Shown here piece by piece: positions 23,578 to 33,870 of a DNA stretch of 64,000 bases. The translations under genes were made by a program, and so were the position numbers. Positions within the stretch are counted from its first letter, which is position 1; the number at the start of each line of letters is the position of its first letter. The notes beneath the pieces are model-generated. The model worked only from the letters and a program-made list of their open reading frames with translations. It was not told the DNA's origin and did not search any database. This DNA comes from Magnolia sinica (lineage: Eukaryota > Streptophyta > Magnoliopsida > Magnoliales > Magnoliaceae): positions 79,140,862 through 79,204,861 of the forward strand of contig NC_080584.1 in NCBI RefSeq assembly GCF_029962835.1, in the 5' to 3' direction.

Positions 23578-23984
23578 GAGAGGGTGAGGGAGAGGAAGAC
23601 CGTGCAAGAGGGAGAGTGTCGGAGAGGGAGCGACAGAGAGAGGGAGAGCGCACAAGAGGGAGAGGAGTGGCAAAGAGAGGGAGGGAGAGTAAGAGAGAGA
23701 GGGTTAGAGAGAGGGAGAGGGAGCAGCAGAGAGAGGGAGAGCGCACGAGAGGGAGAGGAGAGGCAGAGAGAGGGAGGGAGAGTAAGAGAGAGAGGGTTGT
23801 GCGGCGCCACTTGAGAGAGGGAATTAGGTTAGGGCTTTTTTTCTTTTATACATAGGGACCCTGCCAGCAGCCATTTAAACTAGCCGCTGGCAAAGTGTTG
23901 GCCCATCAGTCGGCTAAGGGCCATTTTCTTGTAGTGCAATTCTGTGAATGTTCATCACTAGATGAGTGCCTGTTTTGCTAGCTG

Positions 23985-24472
23985 GGGCACAGCTTCACCG
24001 AGGTCAGTGGATCCTTGTCATTTCGGCCAACCTTGATGTATGTGCCTTACATCCACATCGTTCATCCATTTTAATAGCTCATTTTAGGCCATTATCCCCA
24101 AAATGAAGAAGATCTAAATCTAAGGCGCACCACACCACATGAACATTGGTGATTGACCATTAGAAATTTCTAGTGGACCACAAAACTTTTGGATCAAGCT
24201 GATTTTTGTATTTTCCCTTGATCCAGGTCTTTCTAGCCTTATCAACAGGTTGGATGGCAAATAAATATTTTGGTGGTGCCTAACAATTTTTTATTGATGG
24301 GTATACAATCACCACTTGCTGTGGTGTGGTCCACTTTAGATATGGACATGTTTCATTTTTGGAATCATGCCCTAAAATGAGCTGTCAAAACAGATCGACT
24401 ATAGACGCAAGGCAAATATATCACCATTGGTCCTACAGTTAGGGATCTACTGAAGCTGCACCTAACTAGGGA
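23985..24472. mobile_element. MITE, second TIR type
   Basis: About 490 bp with the shared MITE core. The ends differ from the Mutator-like type: the left has GCACAGCTTCACCGAGGTCAGT, and the right, inverted, has TAGGTGCAGCTTCAGTAGATC. A similar end type is seen at 48,985-49,480. No clear TSD. Confidence 0.6.
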
Positions 24473-24520
24473 AAAAATAAAAACAAAGAGTAAAAACTCA
24501 AAGCCATCAGATGAGCTTTA

Positions 24521-24525
<5 letters not shown>

Positions 24526-24607
<82 letters not shown>
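24526..24607. repeat. (TA)n microsatellite
   Basis: About 80 bases of alternating TA; no coding meaning. Confidence 0.95.
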
Positions 24608-24609
<2 letters not shown>

Positions 24610-24739
24610 CTGTGTATATCTCTGTCTTTTTGTTCATGCGAATTTCATTTTGTGGATATATTAGTATTTCATCTATCAAATTTAGATGATGCGCTCCCAT
24701 TGGAAAAAATATATATTAAAAATTCAATATTAACATGTG

Positions 24740-25535
24740 GTTAGGATTGTAGATTAATATATTTAGAGCCCAAACCCCTGACTAAAAAGCTGGGACACGA
24801 TGTGAATATCTTGGCTTAGAAACATTCATGCATTGTGTACTTTGGCTTTGGGCATCCATCTGGATAGTTACATTCCTAAGATGAGAATATTCTTCTCCTA
24901 CAACGTATTATGTTTTTTCTTCAGCTCATGCAAAGTAAGGCATTTTTTTTTTCAAAATCATATCATTTATTCAAAAAACAAGAGAGCTATACATGGATCA
25001 GACCGACATTCGGGCACCCTACCAATAAAAAGACAAGCAGAGGCGCCTATCTCATGGAAGCCCTCTACGGCAGCCAGCAGGCCCTTTGCAAAGTAAGGCA
25101 TCTGATTTCCTTTCTTTTTCAGCCAAAGTAATGTCCTTCCTCTGATAAAGGGAAAGCAAATGAAGGATCTCTTTTTCTTTTCTTTTTACCTTACACTTTT
25201 TCTTTATTCCTGTTGCATTTTTATTTTTTTCCCTCCATGCATCCAGCAGGACTGCTAATTTACAGTCCGACCAATGTATAGTTGGCGGTGTGTTCGTTTC
25301 TACGGTATCTAAGTAAAATCAGATCAACCACTCTCGTTTGGTAGAATCTGTGCTTTGGATCAGATCGATTGCTGTTCATGTTTTTCCTCAGTGTAGACAT
25401 GTTCTGTTTCTACCTGCCTTGTTTTGGCATTATATATTCTTCGGGGTGGATTTAAGCAGTTGGGAGAGTTGGATGCCCAGGAAATGCTCCTCAATCAGAG
25501 AATCCAACCTTTCAATTTATTGTTGATATATTGAT
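24740..25535. repeat. Block A right segment
   Basis: Collinear with 41,850-42,370: GTTAGGATTGTAGATTAATA, TATTTAGAG, GACTAAAAAGCTGGG, AAGTAAGGCATCTGATTTC and TTACAGTCCGACCAA occur in both in the same order. Block B lacks the LINE piece at 24,944-25,086. Confidence 0.85.
24944..25086 (-). mobile_element. 5'-truncated LINE 3' end with 15-bp TSD
   Basis: A 143-bp insert starting with a T tract (the poly-A tail on the minus strand) and flanked by the exact duplicate TGCAAAGTAAGGCAT at 24,929-24,943 and 25,087-25,101. The minus strand reads like an L1-type 3' UTR (TGTATAGCTCTCTTG, then GAATAAATGATATG before the tail). The same site in block B, at about 41,995-42,008, has AAGTAAGGCAT once with no insert. 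Confidence 0.88.
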
Positions 25536-25556
25536 GGTTAAGAAGAGATGCAATTT

Positions 25557-26290
25557 ATTTTATTTTATTTTATCTTTATAGGAAAGTGGAGCTGAGCCAC
25601 CAATAATATATATCATAATGAGATGATGTACGGTCATTAGGGCGGATCCTACAAAAAGGAGCCGGACCTGCCTATCATATGCAACATTTATAGGGTTAAA
25701 CAAGAAAAGCAACTGGAAGGCCGGGGGAACCCCATGGGGGGGGGGGGGGGGGGGGGACGTTGCCAACCAATTCCTGTTTTGTTGTTGCAGCGTCTCAGAG
25801 GGCCCACTCCCGCTTTGTCTAGGACCAAGGATCCTCGCACTTTGATAGGAAGGCCAGCTGAAGTGGTGAAGAACTTGTCAGGCGCACCGCGCCGCTGGCC
25901 ACGTTACCGAGCCCATCTACTACAGAATTTCCTTCCCTGAAGGTGTGTCTGAACCGGACTTTGAGAGGCTCGGCTAGATGCTAGATGGATTGGAGGATGT
26001 ACCAAAGCTTCCAGCCACAAAAGAAACCTAGGTTGAGACCGCTTCAAAAAGAACCTTGGAGTCGGTTTCCACTACTGTGGTCGACAGGCCCATTTCTCTG
26101 CAGTAATTCAGCCCGTTAGCCATTGCGCGGGCTTCCGCTAGCATGTTGGAGAGAATGCCGTAGCTGGAGTGAAAGGCAAAAATGAGATTCCCTTTGCAAT
26201 CACGACAAACTCCCCCTCCTCCACTAGCCCCCGGGTTCCCACGGGATGAACCATCTACATTCAGCTTCAGCCGGGGGGGGGGGAGATCTA
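25557..26290 (-). mobile_element. L1-type LINE fragment, RNase H domain
   Basis: On the minus strand, 25,985-26,275 reads RLKLNVDGSSRGNPGASGGG, then GVCRDCKGNLIFAF, LAEARAMANGLNYC and VVETDSKVLFEAVST. This is the RVT_3-type RNase H that follows reverse transcriptase in plant L1 LINEs, with the catalytic D of NVDG, the E of AEARA and the D of ETDS visible. It has one in-frame stop just after VST. The 3' region runs left to a TTTTA-repeat tail at about 25,560. The endonuclease and reverse transcriptase are missing, so it is a 5'-truncated, dead copy. Confidence 0.85.
25736..25756. repeat. Poly-G run, 21 bases
   Basis: An uninterrupted run of G inside the LINE 3' region, with a second run of 11 G at 26,273-26,283. 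Such runs are prone to length error in sequencing and to quadruplex folding. Confidence 0.9.
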
Positions 26291-26460
26291 CATTGGGTTA
26301 GAGGATTGGCCCTGCCGCTGAGGATGATAAGGTTGGGGGTGGGTGGAGGGCTGTTGATCGTTGCTGGGAGAGTTGCCAGATCGGTGTAGAATAGAGGCGA
26401 GGAGAGGATCATAGCTAAAAAGCAAGGACCTCGTCGGAAATAAGTTCGTCCGTAAAATGC

Positions 26461-26475
26461 CAATTTCTTGTAGTG
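26461..26475 (-). other. Orphan CACTA-like terminus
   Basis: The minus strand reads CACTACAAGAAATTG followed by GCATTTTACGGACGAAC, like a CACTA element end facing left. No matching inverse end was found to its left in this window, so it may be a solitary end fused to the LINE fragment. The neighbouring 26,476-26,640 holds nothing recognisable. Confidence 0.4.
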
Positions 26476-26639
26476 AAGCGATTATGGAGAAAAACCCTAT
26501 TATTTGTCGGCGAGAGACGACCTTATCAAAACGGAAACGCGACAGGCTGCTTAATTCATTAGTGGTGGACATATAGCCCCTATGGAAATGGAGAACCAAC
26601 CCAAGACTTTTAAAATGAAAGGAAGATCTCTCATGAACG

Positions 26640-27110
26640 AACAAGATTTTGTTAAATAATCTAAGGAGATGGGAGATGTAGATGCATTAATTGAAAAGGA
26701 AAAATATATGGAGCCTATGAACATCCCAATGGATTTGAAAGTAGTGTTGCAGGAGTTTAAGGTGATGATTGTGCTCGATGAACTCCCTAATAAATTTCTT
26801 CCCATACGAGATATACAAAATCACATTAATTTTGTCTCAAGGGTAATTAGTCTGTTTAATTTTCCACATTATTAGAAAAAATGTGAGATCTTGCAGGCAT
26901 AAGTGAAGGAACCGATCTATACTAGTCAAGTCAAGGAAAGCATGAGTACATGTATTGTGTCAAATTAAGAGCCTAATGCAAAGTATAAGGAAAATGATAA
27001 TAAACATCGGCGCCATAAATTATTTGAGTATCATGAGCGAAATCATTTGGGTAACTTGAGGACGAGTTTTTTTTTTTTCTTTTCAAGTGGAGGGGTCTAA
27101 TGTAAGACAT
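26640..27110 (+). mobile_element. Ty3-type fragment
   Basis: A degraded scrap. LQEFKVMIVLDELPNKFLPI then RDIQNHINFV matches the segment just before reverse transcriptase in Ty3 elements (compare 59,440-59,560 in this window). A later part near 27,050 resembles the tail of such polyproteins. Most of pol and the LTRs are missing; it is broken. Confidence 0.65.
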
Positions 27111-27265
27111 GACATAGATACATTCTTAGCATGGTTGGAGTGAATTGTAAATTAACCATAACTTTTGATCTAGGTATTGTTATAGGGTGCAGAACTTATC
27201 AATCTTTACTAAAACATGCCATCTGAGGTGAACAAAACGTCTTTCCATTTCATCAGAAAACATGC

Positions 27266-28559
27266 TGATGAGGGTCGAATATTGCATATCAGACTCCAGT
27301 TATTGTCTGATTTTACATACATGATAATGCTTAATGTTATATTTTAATTGTGTTTTTATTGCAGGATGTAATCAGAGCGTGGACTGAAAAAGAGTACTAA
27401 GAGCGTGGATTTGACACTCCAAATTCACTAAAGCAAGGGACGCACTCTAGAGAACTAAGACTGAAGAATTTACATGCCAGGGATCCGAGAAAATCAAGTC
27501 GTTCCCGTTAAAGAGGCCCAAAATTGGTGCAGAATGCAAGATCACGTGGTTCCCGCCATCCGATTGGCTCGAAACTTCATACATAGACTGGAGGCCATAA
27601 ATTAACCGTACAAATAAAAGTTCAGATATTGGATATCTCGGAAAGTGGCCCAACGGCTAGAGCAGTCCCTTAATTCATTAAGTGGGGCCCACATTCTATC
27701 TGGATATGCCTCAACTTCGGATTCAATGCCTTAAATGGGGATGCCAATTAAATAGATGGATTAGATTTTTCATGAACATCGTAGTGAACCCCACCTGAAC
27801 AGAGTGTGCATAGTGCACAAGTGCACTAGCCATGCACGGCAAATGCAGGGACGATTTGACCATCTCTGACCAAAAAAAAAAAGGAAAGAAGGAAATTTCC
27901 TTCTTCCTTCGTAACGGACGTACTGCATCCGTTTTGCGGATACTAGTCGGCCAGTATCATGGCTCGTACGGATGATCCAATCCGTCCATTGTGTAGAGGG
28001 CCTCGAAGAAATCAAGAGTAGGCTGATTTTTTGTACCCATTCATACACACGTGCGCGATACAAAGGCCAAAAGTGGACTACCCTGCAGCATTTAAATTGA
28101 TTTCAGCATGATTACTACAATAGGCCGCGTCCACACAAATCCAAAACCATCCATATTCAGTCGAAATTACGTCCTACATCCGATGGATGGATTGGATTTA
28201 TCAAAATAACATCGAAGTGGGCCCCACCATCAGAACAGCGTAAGAGAATTCGCAGGGCCCCTGTTTTCGCATGTCCAGACCAGCCCGAAAATTCTGGACG
28301 GCTGTGGCCCACCATCCTTAATCGGTTGGATGATCTGAACCATTCATATGGAGCCCAGGCTAACCATGACCCCAGCCATGAAGAAATTTTGAAGCCAAGG
28401 ACATTCGTTATCTCAAAAATTTGAGCCAAACGCAAGTTGCCTTGTGGTTTCGCTATGTAACAACAGGCTCCGCAAGCTGCAGCATAACATGGCGTCGGTT
28501 CTCCAGCAACCGACTCTCTTCCAGCCGACCGACTCTCTCCTTGCCTATAAAAGAAGAGA

Positions 28560-28615
<56 letters not shown>

Positions 28616-29110
28616 AGAAGGAGAGCGAAGACATCAGATTCAAGGAGACAGGGGACATGGAAGAAAAAAAAAGAAGAAAAGAGAAAGAGCAGAGCTAGAT
28701 GTGGATGTGCTCTTCATCACTTATATTTTTCTTCTCTGAATCTATGCTACATTCCATGGATTTTTAATTTGTTAGCTAGGGCTGAGATGAAGCCCCTAAT
28801 TTGAATAACTCTTGTTATGTGTTGATTTCATCTGATTTGATTAATTTGTTTCTAGTGTGCTTAACCGAAATCTTCGTACTTCTCCATGCTATGAGCTTAA
28901 CCAAAGTCTAGTTATGGATGTTGTTTGGAATATTATTCTAGGTACTTGTGTCTGACCATGAACAGGTTACCTATAGAGGAAGAAATAGGAATCTACATCT
29001 CTTCATGCCTGACCATGGATGAAAAGATGTGATCCATATGCTTTAAGAGGTTATACATTTTGTGTGCCCAATCAAGGATATAGTTTGTGATTTATTTAAT
29101 TTATATCAAT
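27266..29110 (+). mobile_element. LTR-like repeat related to the solo LTR
   Basis: It begins TGATGAGGGTCGAATATTGC, and its first 600 bp follow the solo LTR at 18,471 (ATTGCATATCAGAC, GTGGACTGAAAAAG, GTGGCCCAACGG). A TATA box CTATAAAAG lies at about 28,549, followed by a (GA)n tract at 28,567-28,612. The right half diverges and the right end could not be fixed. It is a fossil of a related LTR family with no coding part. Confidence 0.6.
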
Positions 29111-29219
29111 CTAAATAGGGTGAATCAACAAGTAATTAAATCACTCTAGTCACAAGCAATCAAATCATCCAAACCATCATCTCTAGTCACAAGTAATCAA
29201 ATCATCCATACCATCATCT

Positions 29220-29371
29220 CTGTGGGCCACCTAATTACACACATTCACACACAAAACAAACGAAAACCAAACAGGCACGCGCATACAAAAATGAAAAAAG
29301 AAAAGAAAAAATCAAAATCCAAGGACAAATATCGAGACCGTCCATTACACCACCAAAGAGAATGAGAATCT
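29220..29371. repeat. 3' flank shared by both NLR-like genes
   Basis: It aligns with 46,450-46,609 (CATCATCTCTGTGGGCCA, ACACACATTCACACACAAAA, CAGGCACGCGCA, GAGACCGTCCATTACACCAC). Homology continues without a break into the genes, so the duplication included their 3' flank. Confidence 0.9.
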
Positions 29372-32302
29372 TCAGCGCCTTGTAAGAGGGCGCCACTCTA
29401 TGAAGTGGATGTCGTGTTTGGTACTCTCATCTTCCCACCTGAGATTCTCCCACCATGCCATTTCACCTCTCACCTGAACACCACCACCACCCCTTATAGC
29501 ATTGTTGGGGCCGGCTCGAAGTGGAAGATCCTTCAGCTTCCTACATCCTCTCACTGTTAGCTTCTTCAATGCCGGCAAATATCTGCCGCTGCAAATTCTA
29601 TCCAGCTTCGGTAGCTCCCACAGATGCACCGTGTGCAGCCGTTGGAGAGAGCCGTCCACTACCACATCACCTTGAAACAGTGACTCTAGTCTATTGCAAA
29701 ATCTGATCTCGAGCTTTTCCAAGCTCAACAAGCTTACACCTGAGGAGACGAAATTGACGAGTCTCGGACAGTGCTCCAGATATATGTGCTTCAGGAGTGG
29801 GAAGCTTATGATCCTACCCAAGCCATCACACACTCTCCTCATGCTTGCAAGATCAGACATCCACATTTTCTCCAAGCATTCAAAACATTGATTCTTTCCA
29901 CCAAAGAATATCTCCATCTTCTCGCAGCTCTTGACCAGACATTCTCTCAGTTCATGCATTTCAACATCGCCAAGATCTTGGATGAATGCATTGTCCCACA
30001 ATGTGAGTAATTCTGTACGACTGAGAACCCCCTGAATAGCGTTTGTGCATCTCTTATCTCCTTGTATCTCCAGATGCCTGTCGAAATGGCCTGAAGGAAG
30101 AGGTAAATTACATTTTTGGGCCTTCAAATTGATGTCCTTGTATATGGACTTCCTTCCCTGGAGATGGATACCGTTTCCTCTTCTTCTTTCTTCTTCTTCT
30201 TGGTCAGGAGAGATGTGGATATGGAATCGAGAGAAGCATTTTTCTCTCAATACTTTTGAGGATGGTTTTAAGGACTGTAAAAGCTTGTAATTACTTATCC
30301 TTATGCGTGCCCCACCTTCATCACTAGGATTTTCATCATCCTTTGGTGAATTAAAGGTTCCACACTGGTCAAAGTTGAGCTCTTCCAGCTCAGTAGGCAA
30401 GTCATCCCAGTTGATCTTGTGAATGTGGTTCATGTGGAGCATGTCCAGCCGCCTTAGATGAGATGCTGTGCTGATACCATCAGGCAACTGTTGGAGTTGA
30501 GTGCCTGAAATATAAAGCACATCAAGTCTTATAAGATTATACAAGGATAAGGATTCTAAGCTTCCGCAACCTTTTAGGATGACTTGCTTAATGACATCAA
30601 TTCCAGATATGTCAAGCCTTCGGAGGTTTGGCAAGACAGCTCCAAGAGAAGAAGAAACCACTTCTATGTCTTCGATGGAGTTACAAGAGTGGATGTCAAG
30701 CACCTCAAGTGCTGCAGAGAGCTTTTGTAAGTGAGGCAGCAACTCAATCTTCAAGGAAGAACATTTTGTTAATATGAGTTGCCTAAGCCGGGGCAAACGC
30801 TCAAAGAAAGCCTCCGGAATTTCCGTTAGAGATGAGCATCCTGTTACTGAGAGTTGCTGGAGGTTGTGCAGCTGGGGAAAAGAGGAAGGAAGAGATCTGG
30901 TCTGTGTGTCAATGAGATGGAGAGATCGAAGGTTGTTCTTGCACTGAAGGCACTCATCTGGTATCTTTTCCAGAGGAGTATCTTCAAATTGAAGGAACTC
31001 GAGTTTGTCCAAAGCTTGCAAGGAAGAGAGGAGAGACTCAGGCTCTAAAAGACGACAATAATATATAGATAAGAATCTTAAATTGTGCAAGGAGGAGATG
31101 GAGAGGGGCAGAAATCTGATTTCAAAGTAAGAGAGGATGAGGACCCGAAGACCTTGCATTTGCTCGAAGACGAAGTTGTTTGGAAGGGTAGTAAAACTAC
31201 TGGGTCCTTCGAGCAGTAGAGTGGAGAGTTTGGGGAATTTAAGAGTTAGAGGGAGGTGATCACTAAGTCGTAGATTCCATATCGCTATCCTCTGAATGTC
31301 TTCCCACTCGCCAATGTTCTCTGTCGGTAGTGAATATTCATGGATCCAGCATTTGCCATGAGTCGAAGCTCTTCTGTCACTCGACATGACCATATCTTTA
31401 GCTTTTTCAGCTAAACGTTTGGGCACCCTCACATCAGCATCCCCTTGCTCTACCATGGAACGAGCCTTGAGCTCTATAAGCAGAGCATCCACCTTCTTCT
31501 CCAATGTCGTCAAATCCTCTTCTTCTTCAATTCCCTCTCTCATAACCATAATTCCCTCTGCAATCCAATACCTTGTCGGCAATACCATTCTAAAACCCCT
31601 TGGGAAACTTACTGAAAATAACAGAATGTAGAAGAAGCATTCAAGGACAGCATGGGGAGTGAAACAGGCAGCAACGGTGGGAGAAGAAGCGACAGTAACA
31701 GCCTCCTCTCGTAACACATCTATGGAAAAGTCTTGAAATTCAATGATCTCCTCTGATTCCAACCTTTCGGAGCTAACGTATACAACCTTTGTATTTCTAA
31801 TATTTGGAACACCCACATCGTCTAAATAAATGCGTTGCGTCGCATCTCCTAGTATTAACAAGAACCTCTGTCCCTTGAGCGATTCATAGATTTCAAACGA
31901 CACTTCCATCTGTACATCCTTTTTAAGATCATCGTCTTCATCGTCACCTTCCTTTATCCCCAAGCTGTTTGCAATTTTCCTCTGCACATTTCGAGGACTC
32001 CAATCCTCTTTTGGTAGCTTTACAATTATCTGCACATCGAAGAGATCAGATCCCTTCAACTTTCGAGCTGCATACTCCACGATCCTCCAACTTCCTAAAC
32101 CCTCATACCCCCTGACACAAATGGCTCTGATCTGTGGATTCCTCAAGCATTGCAAGAGCCTTTTCCCGGCACGTTCTACGTCGGGGGAGAAGTTGTCTAG
32201 CCATCCCTCGAATGTCGCCCCGTCTCCTCCTTTTCGGACAGCAGAGACATCTATTTCAGCCATGCGTGGGTGTGTCTTTATCTCTGAAAATACGACAGCC
32301 AT
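29372..32302 (-). CDS. NLR-like protein with degenerate nucleotide-binding site and LRRs
   Basis: A single-exon frame of 976 residues, by content a disease-resistance (NLR) relative of the At4g27190-like CC-NB-LRR group, expected to act inside the cell in pathogen sensing. Residues 58-180 follow the NB-ARC order: a P-loop position (GYEGLGSW, 65-72), DLFDVQIIVKLPKEDWSPRN (86-105), a kinase-2 position (RFLLILGD, 146-153) and an RNBS-B position (KVVYVSS, 172-178). The P-loop lacks the GKT core and the second kinase-2 aspartate, so ATP binding is doubtful. GLPL and MHD motifs are not seen. RYWIAEGIM (244-252) is the winged-helix remnant. LRRs fill about 355-640 and 790-940. The usual coiled-coil of about 150 residues is missing. 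A start at residue 14 (MAEIDVS, position 32,263) is equally possible and is shared with the paralog. It is intact, but expression is unknown. Confidence 0.85.
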   Translation of the reverse strand: MAVVFSEIKTHPRMAEIDVSAVRKGGDGATFEGWLDNFSPDVERAGKRLLQCLRNPQIRAICVRGYEGLGSWRIVEYAARKLKGSDLFDVQIIVKLPKEDWSPRNVQRKIANSLGIKEGDDEDDDLKKDVQMEVSFEIYESLKGQRFLLILGDATQRIYLDDVGVPNIRNTKVVYVSSERLESEEIIEFQDFSIDVLREEAVTVASSPTVAACFTPHAVLECFFYILLFSVSFPRGFRMVLPTRYWIAEGIMVMREGIEEEEDLTTLEKKVDALLIELKARSMVEQGDADVRVPKRLAEKAKDMVMSSDRRASTHGKCWIHEYSLPTENIGEWEDIQRIAIWNLRLSDHLPLTLKFPKLSTLLLEGPSSFTTLPNNFVFEQMQGLRVLILSYFEIRFLPLSISSLHNLRFLSIYYCRLLEPESLLSSLQALDKLEFLQFEDTPLEKIPDECLQCKNNLRSLHLIDTQTRSLPSSFPQLHNLQQLSVTGCSSLTEIPEAFFERLPRLRQLILTKCSSLKIELLPHLQKLSAALEVLDIHSCNSIEDIEVVSSSLGAVLPNLRRLDISGIDVIKQVILKGCGSLESLSLYNLIRLDVLYISGTQLQQLPDGISTASHLRRLDMLHMNHIHKINWDDLPTELEELNFDQCGTFNSPKDDENPSDEGGARIRISNYKLLQSLKPSSKVLREKCFSRFHIHISPDQEEEERRRGNGIHLQGRKSIYKDINLKAQKCNLPLPSGHFDRHLEIQGDKRCTNAIQGVLSRTELLTLWDNAFIQDLGDVEMHELRECLVKSCEKMEIFFGGKNQCFECLEKMWMSDLASMRRVCDGLGRIISFPLLKHIYLEHCPRLVNFVSSGVSLLSLEKLEIRFCNRLESLFQGDVVVDGSLQRLHTVHLWELPKLDRICSGRYLPALKKLTVRGCRKLKDLPLRAGPNNAIRGGGGVQVRGEMAWWENLRWEDESTKHDIHFIEWRPLTRR

Positions 32303-32727
32303 TGATTAGAGATGTAATGGGATTGTTTTAAAAGAAAACGTATAAAGCGGATGCAACCCATCACCGGTCTACCGCATTACCCAACGGATTTACTTCACCC
32401 AACGGGAGCTGATCAGTTGCAGCTCCGGCTTCATACCGAACGGACGGCCATTCAAGGTAATGTATATGTTCTAGATTTGAATGGTAGGCTTTTAATCCCC
32501 ACGGCTTCCTATGCTGTCGTAGACGTAGGCCTTTGATCTGCCTCATTTTTGGGCTAATGCCTTAAAAATGATTTTTTCAAAATAGATAGAAAGAATTGAT
32601 AAAATATATAAATCAAGGTGGACCCATAGAGCCGCTGACATGGCCGTCCATCTATAGGCAGGTCCTAGTTAGGACATTACCCATTCGGCGCCCGTGCATT
32701 AACTAACGGATTAAAAATGATTGAGGC
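32303..32727. other. Upstream region of NLR-like gene
   Basis: The first 40 bases upstream are close to the paralog's leader (TCTCTGAAAATACGACAGCC just within the start region). No TATA box is convincing. From about 32,530 it becomes the right half of a MITE (TTTTTGGGCTAATGCC, AAGGTGGACCCATAGAG). Confidence 0.5.
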
Positions 32728-33196
32728 GGATTGCGTACTGAGTAACTCGAGCAAACTCTATGGGGCCACCATCGTTCATGCATTTTATCGACTGGACCAT
32801 CATTTTATCAGATAATTTTAAGGCTTTAAACTGAAAATGAAGCGTATCAAAAGCTCAAGTGGACCACATCACCAAAAATGGTATGAATTAAATGTTTTAG
32901 ATCAAGTTGATATTTGTGTTTTCCCTTCATCACGTCTTTGTGATCTTATAAACAGGTTAGGATGACAAATAAACATTATTGGGAGCCTCAGAAAAGTTTC
33001 AATGATGGAAATAATCAATACTTTCACTGCTTCCTGTGGTACGGTAAATTAAGCTTTGGGTATGCTTGAATTTTGAGATCAACTCATAAAATGATCTGGA
33101 AAAATGGATGGACGGTGTGGATAAACTGCATGCATTCCAGGTGGGCCCAACCAAGTTTACTCAGTACGGTGAGAGAGTAACTCAGTAATAATCTGA
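32728..33196. mobile_element. MITE, third TIR type
   Basis: The left end GGATTGCGTACTGAGTAACT and the right end, inverted, AGATTATTACTGAGTTACTC pair as TIRs. The middle is the shared MITE core (CAAGTGGACCACATCACC, GATATTTGTGTTTTCCCTTC). About 470 bp; no clear TSD. Confidence 0.7.
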
Positions 33197-33213
33197 TTTC
33201 TCTTACCAGGATA

Positions 33214-33870
33214 AATCGGATTGGGTACTGAGTTACTCAATTCCTCTTATCGTGCTGAGTCCACACTGTCCGCCCTTTTTTCCATCCAATTTAAAGGGTT
33301 TTTCTGCCAAAATTGAAGCATATCCAAAGATCAAGTGGATCATACCACAGTAAATAGAGGGGATAATGATTTCCACTGTTGAAACCCTGCTAAGCCCCAC
33401 AATGATATTTATTCGTCGTCCCACCTGTTCATCTGATCTGTTTTGACCTATCATTTAGGACATAAGATTAAAAATGTAGTCGATCCAAATTAAACTCATG
33501 TGGACCACACAAAGGAATCCGTGACGATTGACCACTAAAAACTTCCTCTTGGCCACAAAAGTTTTGGATCCACCCCATATTTGTCTTTCACCCTTCATCC
33601 AGGGTCATGTGACCGTATAAAAAGATTCGATGGCAAATAAAGATTATGTTGAGATGGCAAATAAAGATTATGTTGAGCCCTAAGAATATTTTAATGATAG
33701 GTGTTTCATCTCCATTGTTTCCTCTAGTGCAGTCCACCTAAGATTTTGGATATCTATCATTTTTGCTCTCATGTTGTAAAACAATTCTGAAAACGGATGG
33801 GCAGAGTGGATAAGTAGTGGATATATACTTACATAAATTAAAGTGGGTGAGGCAGGCTGCACGTAATCAA
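33214..33870. mobile_element. MITE, third TIR type, composite
   Basis: It starts CGGATTGGGTACTGAGTTAC and contains two partial core sequences back to back (around 33,300 and 33,470) and a short internal direct repeat at 33,626-33,683 (GGCAAATAAAGATTATGTTG twice). Its right end is not clear; the next copy begins at 33,871. Confidence 0.55.

Larger units (their letters stand above)
17352..23936 (-). mobile_element. CACTA element 2 carrying an RPL13 exon
   Basis: A 6,585-bp element. The left end is CACTACGAGAAAACAGC and the right end is TTTTCTTGTAGTG, flanked by the 3-bp duplicate CAA at 17,349-17,351 and 23,937-23,939. Subterminal sequence uses a different motif from element 1 (ACCGGCGG and CCGCCGG near 17,380; AGCCGCTGG near 23,883), so it is a separate family. 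No transposase is seen. It holds an exon of ribosomal protein L13 on the minus strand, a solo LTR of 2.2 kb, a hairpin-bearing tandem repeat and GA-rich repeats. The remaining interior (18,004-18,465; 20,709-20,883; 21,043-23,290) shows no recognisable gene. Confidence 0.88.

Noticed and set aside
23280-23855. Ser/Leu-rich and Arg/Glu-rich open frames
   Set aside because: Translations of (GA)n microsatellites and GA-rich sequence.
28421-28804. Arg/Glu-rich frame near a TATA box
   Set aside because: (GA)n repeat inside an LTR-like fossil; no protein family.
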